A stretch of 36,462 bases of DNA from assembly GCA_017396515.1 (NCBI GenBank), contig JAFQLV010000049.1, positions 1 to 36,462 of the forward strand. Direction: 5' to 3'. Position 1 is the first letter of the stretch, and each line of letters begins with the position of its first letter. The notes under the pieces are model-generated. The model saw only the letters and a program-made list of their open reading frames with translations, was not told the DNA's origin and did no database searches. The translations under genes and the position numbers were made by a program. This stretch comes from Clostridia bacterium. Its GTDB lineage: Bacteria > Bacillota > Clostridia > Oscillospirales > Acutalibacteraceae. This document shows, in pieces, positions 1 to 6,009 of the stretch.

Positions 1-1
1 A

Positions 2-295
2 GATTTTTTGCGAGACGGATTTTTGTCATATCAAGGCACAAAACGCAGTAAATCCTGCCGGATTTACGAGTATTTTAACGAAGAGATGGCGAAAATCCGT
101 CCGAAAAAAACGGGTTCGGATTATACTCTTCACCCTAAGGGTGTTGCGTATTTCTGCGGTGCAGGCGCTTATGTCTTCGAGTGCCTTCTGCTGACAGACT
201 GCTTTAAAACAAAGGTACCACACAAGGAGATGTTTATGGTTTATTGTCTTGGCCCACTTTATCTTATTATGGGGCTCGGGTATATATTAAAGTGA
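2..295 (+). CDS. C-terminal part of a hypothetical membrane-associated protein (5' end outside window)
   Basis: The frame is open from the window edge to the TGA ending at 295, so this is probably the tail of a longer gene. A TTG at 8 could serve as a start but has no visible ribosome binding site. The visible part is basic (a Lys/Arg-rich stretch in the first third). It ends in a hydrophobic segment (MFMVYCLGPLYLIMGLGYIL) that would form one membrane helix with only a Lys after it. A strong terminator follows directly. I do not recognise the family and infer no function. Confidence 0.5.
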   Translation, partial: DFLRDGFLSYQGTKRSKSCRIYEYFNEEMAKIRPKKTGSDYTLHPKGVAYFCGAGAYVFECLLLTDCFKTKVPHKEMFMVYCLGPLYLIMGLGYILK

Positions 296-321
296 AAAAA
301 GAGGCTTGAAGCCTCTTTTTT
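295..321. terminator. Bidirectional Rho-independent terminator
   Basis: Arms GAGGCTT (301-307) and AAGCCTC (309-315) are preceded by an A6 run and followed by a T6 run. The hairpin can therefore end the plus-strand partial gene and the converging minus-strand regulator gene, whose stop codon lies in it. Confidence 0.85.
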
Positions 322-547
322 ATATGTCAAAAATTTCTTCGTAGGTTACATTCAGAATCTTTTTTATAAGAATTATTTCGTCGGGGTAAAGGTGTCTTTG
401 CCCCACTTCGATTTTTGCTACGGCACTTCTTGTTATGTCACAGCCCTCTATCTGCAGCTTGGTTGCAAGCAGTTCCTGCGTCATTTTTCTTTTTTCGCGA
501 AGGTTTCTTATGTTTGTTCCTATCTTCTTTTCTATATCAATATTCAT
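320..547 (-). CDS. XRE/Cro-family HTH transcriptional regulator, 75 aa
   Basis: This is a minimal DNA-binding protein consisting of a single Cro/C1-type helix-turn-helix domain. Residues 7-70 follow the XRE pattern: IGTNIRNLREKRKMTQELLA (helices 1-2), then ITRSAVAKIEVGQRHLYPDE (recognition helix and loop), and a short last helix. There is no sensor or dimerisation extension. I chose the ATG at 547 because GAGG stands 7 nt before it; an upstream in-frame start at 580 would have no ribosome binding site and would overlap the operator-like palindrome. Two related TTGCAC..GTGCAA palindromes lie upstream at 561-580 and 619-638, flanking the divergent promoters, so autorepression is likely (inference). 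Its other target could be the divergent M28-like gene. Family assignment is firm; the targets are not known. Confidence 0.85.
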   Translation of the reverse strand: MNIDIEKKIGTNIRNLREKRKMTQELLATKLQIEGCDITRSAVAKIEVGQRHLYPDEIILIKKILNVTYEEIFDI

Positions 548-560
548 CACGGTACCTCGT

Positions 561-580
561 TTGCACTTATTTAAGCACAA
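561..580. promoter_or_regulatory. Operator-like palindrome 1 of the XRE gene
   Basis: TTGCACTTATTTAAGCACAA is an imperfect 20-bp palindrome between the minus-strand -10 (TATAAT, 599-594) and the XRE start codon. It covers the likely transcription start of the regulator gene. It shares its left half (TTGCACTTAT) with the second palindrome at 619-638, which suggests that both bind the same protein, probably the XRE regulator. Confidence 0.5.
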
Positions 581-585
581 TTTTC

Positions 586-614
586 TTGACTTTATTATAG
601 GATAGTGATAGAAT
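586..614 (+). promoter_or_regulatory. Sigma-A-type promoter, rightward, divergent from the XRE gene
   Basis: TTGACT at 586-591, a 17-bp spacer, and TAGAAT at 609-614. The leftward -10 (TATAAT, 599-594) lies inside it, so the two promoters overlap back to back. The palindrome at 619-638 sits at the expected transcription start. Confidence 0.55.
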
Positions 615-618
615 AATT

Positions 619-638
619 TTGCACTTATATAGGTGCAA
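619..638. promoter_or_regulatory. Operator-like palindrome 2
   Basis: TTGCACTTATATAGGTGCAA is a near-perfect palindrome; only one symmetric base pair deviates. It lies just past the rightward -10. Its centre is 58 bp from that of the first palindrome, so a repressor bound at both sites would bracket the divergent promoters. Confidence 0.6.
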
Positions 639-729
639 GAGAATATTGTAGCTTTAATTAATCGCCAACATGCAAAATAATGAGTTAATATTCATTAATT
701 ATCTTTAATTCTTTTTAATTGCGGACTAA

Positions 730-758
730 TTGATTTTTTACGGCACAATGTTTATATT
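730..758 (+). promoter_or_regulatory. Second candidate promoter for the M28-like gene
   Basis: TTGATT (730-735), a 17-bp spacer and TATATT (753-758) stand about 35 bp before the ATG at 793. The 115 bp upstream are very AT-rich and could act as an UP element. If used, this promoter would make the M28-like gene less dependent on the XRE-flanked promoter. Confidence 0.4.
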
Positions 759-792
759 GATTGATGATAATATATATGAAGGGAATGATGAT

Positions 793-2274
793 ATGTCATA
801 TGCAATAACGAGTGAAAAATTACTTCAAGGTGTTGAAAAAATGAATAGCTTCGGTCCGCGTTACACGGGAAGCAAGGCACATAAGAGCTTTATTGAGTCA
901 CTTAAAGCAGAGATAAGAGCTATGGGCTTTGAGGTTTACAGCGACCCCTTTTATTTCAAACGCTGGGAGTGCAAGGAAAGCTCACTTTGCGTTATGGGTG
1001 AAAGCGAGCTTGATATCCCCGTTTCATCGGTGCATCCTTATTCAGGCGTAACCGGTGATGAGGGCATTGAGGCAGAGCTGTGCCGTTTTAAAGGTGTGTC
1101 GGATATCAAAAATGTCAAGGATAAAATAGCCATTTTTGAAATATCAAACATTGATTTTATTCCCAGTGAAATTGCTTTTGACAAGCGTTCCTCGTACCCT
1201 GCCGATGTGGCTATGGAAGCAAAGTATGAGGGCCCGGTTATAACTACCTTTGTCAAGTTTGTTTACGGCTTGCTTGCAAAGGCAGGCAAGGCAAGGGCGG
1301 CAGTTTTTGTGTGGAAAAACCTGCACGATGACTGCGTAAAGGGTCAATATCTGCCCTTTATACTTGAGTATCAGGGCTTGCCTATTCTGTGGGTTAACGA
1401 AACAGACGGAATGACTCTTTTAAAGGCTGCCGACGAACAGAAAAAAGCAAGACTTGTGCTGCGGGCTGAAATTGAAGAACATGCCTATACGGAGTCCTTT
1501 TACTGTGTTAAAAAAGGAAAAAAAGAGGGCGAGTCTGTTATAATCAACACCCACACCGACGGAAATAACTGCGTTGAAGAAAACGGCCCTGTTGCTATAA
1601 TTGAAATGCTGAAGGCACTGAAGGATAAAGACCTTGAGAGGACTCACATATTTGTTTTCACCACGGGACATTTCCGTCTGCCGTCATTTAAGGATATTTC
1701 CACGGGCTCCTTCCAATCGGTTTCGCGTTGGATGGCTATGCACCGCCAGCTGTGGGACGGAAAGCACGGACATCTCAGATGTGTTGCCAACCTGACCCTT
1801 GAGCATTTAGGCTGTAAGGAGTGGCGTACCGTTGAGGGTGAATATAAATATACGGGCAAGCCTGATTTAGAGCTTGTTTACACAGGCAACAAGGTTATGG
1901 ACAAGCTATATATTGACACTGTTAAAGAAAGAGAAACAGTGAGAACAATGACCCTAAGAGGCCATAATATGCTTCATTTCGGTGAGGGACAGAATTTCTT
2001 CACAATGGGAGTGCCGGGCATATGCCTTGTGCCTGCACCGTATTATCTGTGTGCAGAGAGCGAAAGCCACGAAATGGAAAAGTTTGACCCGGAGCTTATG
2101 CGCCAGCAGACACAGACATATATGACTCTTGTGGATAAAATAGAGAAAATGAGTGCAGCACAGCTTGGCAGAAGCGATTGGTATTCCTTCGTTAAAGCTA
2201 AGAGTGTTTCCGGCGGATATGATTTCAGCCTTAAGGGTCTGACAGCAGCTTTAAGCAATAAATTGAAAAAGTAA
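793..2274 (+). CDS. M28-family-like metallopeptidase (PA-type insert), 493 aa
   Basis: Probable cytoplasmic zinc aminopeptidase-like protein; there is no signal peptide. After an N-terminal M28-like start (about 1-60), residues 75-225 look like a protease-associated insert. The catalytic part begins with HTDGNNCVEENGP (254-266), matching the M28 H-x-D and bridging-acid region. Later come LTLEHLG and a C-terminal LHFGEGQNFFTMGVPGICLV, which resemble the M28 metal Asp/Glu and final-His blocks. The usual G-E-E general-base motif is replaced by FVFTTGHF (287-294), so activity may differ from classical aminopeptidases. I chose ATG 793 because GAAGGGA lies 8 nt upstream; the 21-codon upstream extension lacks such a site. 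A stand-alone gene followed by a fresh promoter. Superfamily likely; substrate unknown. Confidence 0.65.
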   Translation: MSYAITSEKLLQGVEKMNSFGPRYTGSKAHKSFIESLKAEIRAMGFEVYSDPFYFKRWECKESSLCVMGESELDIPVSSVHPYSGVTGDEGIEAELCRFKGVSDIKNVKDKIAIFEISNIDFIPSEIAFDKRSSYPADVAMEAKYEGPVITTFVKFVYGLLAKAGKARAAVFVWKNLHDDCVKGQYLPFILEYQGLPILWVNETDGMTLLKAADEQKKARLVLRAEIEEHAYTESFYCVKKGKKEGESVIINTHTDGNNCVEENGPVAIIEMLKALKDKDLERTHIFVFTTGHFRLPSFKDISTGSFQSVSRWMAMHRQLWDGKHGHLRCVANLTLEHLGCKEWRTVEGEYKYTGKPDLELVYTGNKVMDKLYIDTVKERETVRTMTLRGHNMLHFGEGQNFFTMGVPGICLVPAPYYLCAESESHEMEKFDPELMRQQTQTYMTLVDKIEKMSAAQLGRSDWYSFVKAKSVSGGYDFSLKGLTAALSNKLKK

Positions 2275-2296
2275 GTTGATTCAGAAAGCGTTTATA

Positions 2297-2325
2297 TTGA
2301 CAAGCAAGAAAAATAGTAATATAAT
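2297..2325 (+). promoter_or_regulatory. Consensus sigma-A promoter for the LCAT-like hydrolase gene
   Basis: TTGACA (2297-2302), a 17-bp spacer and TATAAT (2320-2325), with the ATG 30 bp further on after AAAGGAAG. Both hexamers are perfect, so strong constitutive expression is expected. Confidence 0.85.
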
Positions 2326-2355
2326 GGAGTAAATAAAATTGAAAGGAAGAACACT

Positions 2356-4038
2356 ATGAAAAAAACTCTTGCTCTTTTATTGGCAATGCTTATGCTTTTA
2401 GGTGCGGCAGCGATACCGGCATTTGCGGCAACCGAAAAACACGAAAAATGCCCCATTATTTTTATTGCAGGCAGCAGTGTTGATATTTGTGACGCTGAAG
2501 GTAATGTAATTTCAACAGGCTTTGATGTGCTCACTGACGATGATGAAGGTGACATGACAAAAGAGGATATTATGGAAAGTGCCATAAACATCCTGCTTCC
2601 CTTTGTTATTGAAGGTCTGCCCAAGGATAAGTGGGATAATTACGGGGAAGCTCTTTATGAGGAGCTTGCTCCTATCTGGGACGACACTCAGCTTGACGGC
2701 GACGGTAACGCAAAATACGGCACAGGCGTATCAAAGGCTGAAGTTGAAAAGTGGGATAAAAACGCAGACAAAAACCACGGCTCAGACGGAAACTTCAAAT
2801 TGAGAGATTATGATTTCCGCTATGACTGGAGACTTTCACCCTATGACCATGTTGACAGACTCCACGAGTACATAAAGAAAATAATCAAATCAACAGGCTG
2901 CAGCCAGGTTGCTCTTGTGGGCAGATGCCTTGGTGGTAATATCATCACTGCTTATCTTGATAAATACGGCAGTGAAAAGCTCGTTAAAAAGGTTGTATAT
3001 GACGAGGTTATGTCCAACGGCTCAGTGGTTATCAACGATTGCTTCAGCGGCAAGATTGCCTTCAGTGACAAGCATGTTCAGGCATATCTTCTTGAAAGCG
3101 AATATTACGGCAAGCAGGGTGAGGGCATTGACCTTATCGGTGTAAGCGACCTTCTGTTAGAGCTTGCTGAGAGACTTTTTGATCTTCTGACACAGACCGG
3201 TGCCACTCAGGGCATTTTTGACGGAGTTTACAGCTTATATGAAAGACTCTATGAGGCATTTATGCCCGCTATGCTGCGTGCAACAGGTATAGGCACATGG
3301 GTAAGCTATTGGTCAAGCCTTTGCGAAGAAGATTTTGACACAGCTCTTGATCTTATTTTCGGCAAGGAGGGCACACAGACCCGTGAAGAAAATGCAGGTC
3401 TTATTGAAAAAATTGAATTTGTCAGAGAACGCATTGTAAAAACACGCACACTTAAAGGTGAAGAGAACCTTTATAAGAGATTTGAAAGCTACGGTGTGGA
3501 AATCGGTATTATTGCCGGCTACGGTCTTGTAAATCCGCCTATTATTGAAAGTGTTGATGAAACAGGTGACGTTGTTGTCGATGTTAAAAACGCATCCTTC
3601 GGTGCAACAGCAGCAGGCGTATTTGATAAGCTTCCTCAGGACTATATTGACAAGCAGATTGCTGCAGGCAAGGGCAAGTACATTTCACCTGACGGCAAGA
3701 TTGATGCTTCCACCTGTATGTTCCCTGCAACAACATGGTTTATCAAAAACAAGCACCATGACACTTATAATCAGATAAGAGATTTATCAGAGTATTTCAC
3801 TCAGTATTCAAATGTAACAGCAGACTCAAACAACAGAAATGTTTCACGCTTCCTTATCGTTGATAAGAATGATATTGATAAAGCTGTGAATATGACTGAG
3901 GATAATATGGCAGACGGCCCGTGGCTTGATGCTGTTGAGCAGGAGCCCACAAAGGAAACAATGCTTGCTGCTCTTATGAGATTCTTCACAACTATATTCA
4001 AGTTCCTCACGGATCTTTTCACAGGTAAGCTGTTTTAA
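2356..4038 (+). CDS. Secreted LCAT-like alpha/beta hydrolase with Cys nucleophile elbow, 560 aa
   Basis: A signal peptide (MKKTLALLLAMLMLLGAAAI then PAFA|A) predicts export. Residues 150-200 resemble lecithin:cholesterol acyltransferase-type lipases: DFRYDWRLSP (153-162), a helix, then VALVGRCLGGN (185-195). The elbow G-R-C-L-G-G has Cys191 where serine is usual. A catalytic His may be in KHHDTYNQI (466-474). The acid is not obvious; the DE pair in VVYDEVMSN is one candidate. Residues 230-440 form a large helical lid-like insert. The C-terminus (MRFFTTIFKFLTDLFTGKLF) is amphipathic and could bind membrane. The substrate may be a lipid or acyl ester. Cys nucleophiles occur in dienelactone hydrolases of the same fold, so the enzyme may be active, or it may be a degenerate relative. 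It is a monocistronic unit with its own promoter and two terminators. Confidence 0.7.
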   Translation: MKKTLALLLAMLMLLGAAAIPAFAATEKHEKCPIIFIAGSSVDICDAEGNVISTGFDVLTDDDEGDMTKEDIMESAINILLPFVIEGLPKDKWDNYGEALYEELAPIWDDTQLDGDGNAKYGTGVSKAEVEKWDKNADKNHGSDGNFKLRDYDFRYDWRLSPYDHVDRLHEYIKKIIKSTGCSQVALVGRCLGGNIITAYLDKYGSEKLVKKVVYDEVMSNGSVVINDCFSGKIAFSDKHVQAYLLESEYYGKQGEGIDLIGVSDLLLELAERLFDLLTQTGATQGIFDGVYSLYERLYEAFMPAMLRATGIGTWVSYWSSLCEEDFDTALDLIFGKEGTQTREENAGLIEKIEFVRERIVKTRTLKGEENLYKRFESYGVEIGIIAGYGLVNPPIIESVDETGDVVVDVKNASFGATAAGVFDKLPQDYIDKQIAAGKGKYISPDGKIDASTCMFPATTWFIKNKHHDTYNQIRDLSEYFTQYSNVTADSNNRNVSRFLIVDKNDIDKAVNMTEDNMADGPWLDAVEQEPTKETMLAALMRFFTTIFKFLTDLFTGKLF

Positions 4039-4052
4039 CAGGTAAAAATATG

Positions 4053-4083
4053 AGGAGCAGACTTTCTCGGAAAGTCTGCTCCT
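4053..4083. terminator. Terminator between convergent genes
   Basis: Perfect 13-bp arms AGGAGCAGACTTT (4053-4065) and AAAGTCTGCTCCT (4071-4083) with a 5-nt loop, then TTATTT. On the minus strand the hairpin is followed by a T-rich stretch, so it may also end the aminotransferase transcript. Confidence 0.85.
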
Positions 4084-4114
4084 TATTTAATGATATATTG
4101 CTGATTCAATATAA

Positions 4115-4149
4115 CAGGCAGTTGCTTTTGCAGCTGCCTGTGATTTTTT
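4115..4149 (+). terminator. Second plus-strand terminator
   Basis: CAGGCAGTTG (4115-4124) pairs with CAGCTGCCTG (4131-4140) with one G-U, followed by TGATTTTTT. It backs up the terminator at 4053 and lies 5 bp from the stop of the converging aminotransferase gene. Confidence 0.7.
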
Positions 4150-4154
4150 AATTA

Positions 4155-5372
4155 TCAGCCCTGTCTGTAGTCCTTGAGGAAGTCGCCAAGGTCACGCATA
4201 GCCTTTGCAATTTTCTCGGGCTCGGGGAGCATAACAATGCGGAAGTGGTCGGGCTTATCCCAGCTGAAGCCTCTGCCGGGAATAATCATAACATTTTTGC
4301 TGTGAAGATAATCCATAGCAAACTGCTGGTCGTCTGTGATGTTGAATTTTTTCACATCAAGTTTGGGGAAAAGGTAGAAGGCGGCACTGTTTTTAACGAA
4401 GGAAATGCCTTCAATTTTTTCAAGCTCACGGCAGGTTGCTTCTCTTTGCTCATAAAGTCTGCCGCCGGGTACAATCATTTCTCTTGTGCTGTCGGGGTCT
4501 GCTAAAGCTGCAGGGATAACAAGCTGCATAAGAGCATTTGCACAAAGACGCATGGCTGAGAGCTGAACGAGACCTGCAATGAAGTCCTTTGCGTTTTCCT
4601 TTGCACCGCTGACAACCATCCAACCGCAACGGAAGCCGCAGATGATATGTGACTTTGAAAGACCGTTCATTGTGCACACAAGAAGGTCGGGGGCGAGAGT
4701 AGCAGTTGAGATGTGCTGGAGATCATCCATAACAAGTCTGTCATAAATTTCATCTGAGAATATAACCAGCTGATGCTCTCTTGCCACCGCTACAAGCTCT
4801 TCGAGTACCTCTTTGGGATAGAGGGCACCTGTGGGGTTGTTGGGGTTAATGATAACGATAGCCTTTGTTTTGGGTGTTATCTTTGACCTGATATCCTTGA
4901 TGTCGGGGTACCAGGCGGACTGCTCGTCACAGATATAGTGAACGGGCTTTGCGCCTGCAATCCAAACGGAGTTGGTCCACAGGGAGTAGTCGGGGGCGGG
5001 AACGAGGATTTCGTCGCCGTAATTGAGCAGGGCTGTAAGAGCCATTGTAACGAGCTCACTGACGCCGTTACCGATGAAAACATCGTCGGGTGTGATGCCT
5101 TCAATGCCCTTGCCCTTGTGATAGTTGCATATAGCCTCTCTTGCGTCGGGCATGCCCTTAAGGTCACAGTAAGCAACAGCCTTGTCGGCATTATTCATAA
5201 GTGCATTGCGCACGCTGTCGGGCATTTTGAAATCGAAGGTGGCAGGGTTGCCTGTGTTAAGACGAAGAACATCAATGCCTTCCCTTCTCATACGCATAGC
5301 TTCAACAAACACGGGGCCTCTTATATCTGAGTGCACGTTTGCAAGCTTGTCTGATCTTAAAATTTCTCTCAT
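4155..5372 (-). CDS. alaA: Alanine aminotransferase, AlaA type, 405 aa
   Basis: Fold-type I PLP aminotransferase, probably glutamate-pyruvate transaminase, cytoplasmic. Length (405 aa) and block order match E. coli AlaA closely. Seen: DIRGPV near the N-terminus, LNTGNPATFDF, GNGVSELV (101-108), VPAPDYSLW, INPNNPTG (175-182), SDEIYD (206-211) with the pyridine-N Asp207, NGLSK with the Schiff-base Lys240, GFRCGW with Arg248 for PLP phosphate, and DHFRIV with the substrate-carboxylate Arg378. An oddity is that the usual S-K-x-x-R block reads S-K-S-H-I here (Ile243), although the main catalytic residues are intact. The start has GGTGAT 5-6 nt upstream. It is monocistronic from a strong promoter. 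It could supply alanine, or feed 2-oxo acids to the ior/paaK locus (inference). Confidence 0.9.
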   Translation of the reverse strand: MREILRSDKLANVHSDIRGPVFVEAMRMRREGIDVLRLNTGNPATFDFKMPDSVRNALMNNADKAVAYCDLKGMPDAREAICNYHKGKGIEGITPDDVFIGNGVSELVTMALTALLNYGDEILVPAPDYSLWTNSVWIAGAKPVHYICDEQSAWYPDIKDIRSKITPKTKAIVIINPNNPTGALYPKEVLEELVAVAREHQLVIFSDEIYDRLVMDDLQHISTATLAPDLLVCTMNGLSKSHIICGFRCGWMVVSGAKENAKDFIAGLVQLSAMRLCANALMQLVIPAALADPDSTREMIVPGGRLYEQREATCRELEKIEGISFVKNSAAFYLFPKLDVKKFNITDDQQFAMDYLHSKNVMIIPGRGFSWDKPDHFRIVMLPEPEKIAKAMRDLGDFLKDYRQG

Positions 5373-5402
5373 ATTATCACCGCTTTAAAGTAGAATAGAA
5401 TA

Positions 5403-5430
5403 ATTATACGACATTTATTTTTAATGTCAA
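5403..5430 (-). promoter_or_regulatory. Promoter of alaA
   Basis: On the minus strand, TTGACA (5430-5425), a 16-bp spacer and TATAAT (5408-5403), 31 bp before the alaA start codon. Both hexamers are perfect. Confidence 0.85.
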
Positions 5431-5451
5431 GATTTAAAGGTAAATAAAAAC

Positions 5452-5478
5452 AAAAAAGGAGCGATTTTTCAGCGCCCC
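5452..5478 (-). terminator. Minus-strand terminator just upstream of the alaA promoter
   Basis: On the minus strand GGGGCG (5478-5473) pairs with CGCTCC (5463-5458, one G-U) around a 9-nt loop, then T6 (5457-5452) and a further T-rich run. The only transcript it could end is one started at the promoter 10 bp upstream (5517-5488), giving an RNA of only about 30-40 nt. Confidence 0.6.
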
Positions 5479-5487
5479 AACATATCC

Positions 5488-5517
5488 ATTATAGCAAAGG
5501 TACCTTGCCAATGTCAA
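5488..5517 (-). promoter_or_regulatory. Perfect-hexamer promoter with a palindromic 18-bp spacer, firing into a terminator
   Basis: Minus strand: TTGACA (5517-5512), an 18-bp spacer and TATAAT (5493-5488). The spacer contains the palindrome GGCAAGGTACCTTTGC (5509-5494), an unusual site for dyad symmetry and one where a MerR-like or repressor protein could bind. The terminator at 5478-5452 follows at once. Confidence 0.55.
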
Positions 5518-5526
5518 CAGTTTTGC

Positions 5527-5538
5527 GGTACTCTGCCG
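5527..5538. repeat. Recurrent 12-mer GGTACTCTGCCG (copy 1 of 5)
   Basis: GGTACTCTGCCG occurs here, at 30040-30051 on the plus strand, and as its complement CGGCAGAGTACC at 21538-21549, 31510-31521 and 35656-35667. Three copies lie in coding sequence (paaK, lacZ, alpha/beta hydrolase), one in this spacer and one in a terminator stem-loop. A one-mismatch copy is at 28256-28267. A given 12-mer is not expected even once in a window this size. Confidence 0.5.
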
Positions 5539-5592
5539 AGATTTCTACCTTATGCATAAAAAGAACATATGTAATTTTGTACAAAAAAGATA

Positions 5593-5626
5593 TTGAAATG
5601 TGGAAAAAATTATGGTATATTATAAT
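5593..5626 (+). promoter_or_regulatory. Promoter of the 5.6-5.9 kb leader RNA
   Basis: TTGAAA (5593-5598), a 17-bp spacer and TATATT (5616-5621), directly overlapping a TATAAT (5621-5626). It starts a transcript that runs through two mini-ORFs to the hairpin at 5821-5873. Confidence 0.55.
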
Positions 5627-5650
5627 CACAGAAAGGGAAAGGTGATACCA

Positions 5651-5662
5651 ATGTACAGGTAA
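5651..5662 (+). CDS. Three-codon mini-ORF (MYR) with a strong ribosome binding site
   Basis: ATG TAC AGG TAA preceded by AAAGGTGAT at a normal spacing. Very short upstream ORFs with good ribosome binding sites occur in antibiotic-responsive attenuators of Firmicutes. Whether it is translated is unknown. Confidence 0.35.
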   Translation: MYR

Positions 5663-5790
5663 AAGCCAAAGTCTTCATTAAAAAATAAAATGCACACAAA
5701 AAATAAAAATGAAAGAATAAAATAAAAAAAGAGTGCAGATAAAAACAAAAAAATGAAGACGGACATTCTGTAGAAAGAGAGGTTGACCAA

Positions 5791-5823
5791 ATGATGTTAG
5801 ATAATAAGACGCAGCAGAGATAA
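5791..5823 (+). CDS. Ten-codon leader peptide MMLDNKTQQR
   Basis: The ORF starts at ATG 5791 (or 5794), with GAGAGG 8 nt upstream. Its TAA is the first triplet of the terminator stem, so a ribosome at the stop would cover the 5' arm and prevent the hairpin. This coupling is the main argument that the peptide is real and regulatory. Confidence 0.45.
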   Translation: MMLDNKTQQR

Positions 5824-5880
5824 CCCCCCGGACCAAAAAAGATGTGTGAAGAAACATCGGTCCTCGGGGGTTATTTCATT
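5821..5880 (+). terminator. Large terminator/attenuator hairpin
   Basis: TAACCCCCCGGACC (5821-5834) pairs with GGTCCTCGGGGGTTA (5859-5873) with one bulge. A GATGT/ACATC stem lies nested in the loop, and TTTCATTTT follows. It is unusually long and GC-rich for this window. Confidence 0.75.
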
Positions 5881-5915
5881 TTAGGAAAGATGTAAGAGGT
5901 AATAGTGAAGAAGTG

Positions 5916-5936
5916 CAGCCACAGGGCTGTTTTTTT
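5916..5936 (+). terminator. Short terminator
   Basis: CAGCC (5916-5920) and GGCTG (5925-5929) are followed by T7. The stem is small but the T run is clear. It may back up the attenuator hairpin and insulate the DUF3267 promoter. Confidence 0.5.
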
Positions 5937-5962
5937 ATTTGTAAAAAATTTGTATGTTTTTA

Positions 5963-5991
5963 TTGCAAGGGGAAACGGACGGTGCTATAAT
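5963..5991 (+). promoter_or_regulatory. Promoter of the DUF3267 gene
   Basis: TTGCAA (5963-5968), a 17-bp spacer and TATAAT (5986-5991). The ATG at 6010 follows after GAGGTGAT. Confidence 0.7.
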
Positions 5992-6009
5992 TTTAACAGA
6001 GGTGATATT

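Larger units (their letters stand above)
5627..5873 (+). ncRNA. Candidate regulatory leader RNA with two mini-ORFs and a terminator
   Basis: This covers the core of the 532-bp gap between alaA and the DUF3267 gene. After the promoter comes AAAGGTGAT and a three-codon ORF (5651-5662). Next is an A-rich stretch enclosed by the perfect pair GTCTTCATT (5671-5679) and AATGAAGAC (5752-5760), with TGCAC/GTGCA nested inside. Then comes a ten-codon ORF (5791-5823) with its own GAGAGG site, whose stop codon forms the base of the final hairpin. The arrangement fits ribosome-dependent attenuation, in which translating ribosomes decide whether the hairpin forms; this is inference. No riboswitch class was recognised. 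The nearest downstream gene, DUF3267, also has its own promoter. Confidence 0.5.
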
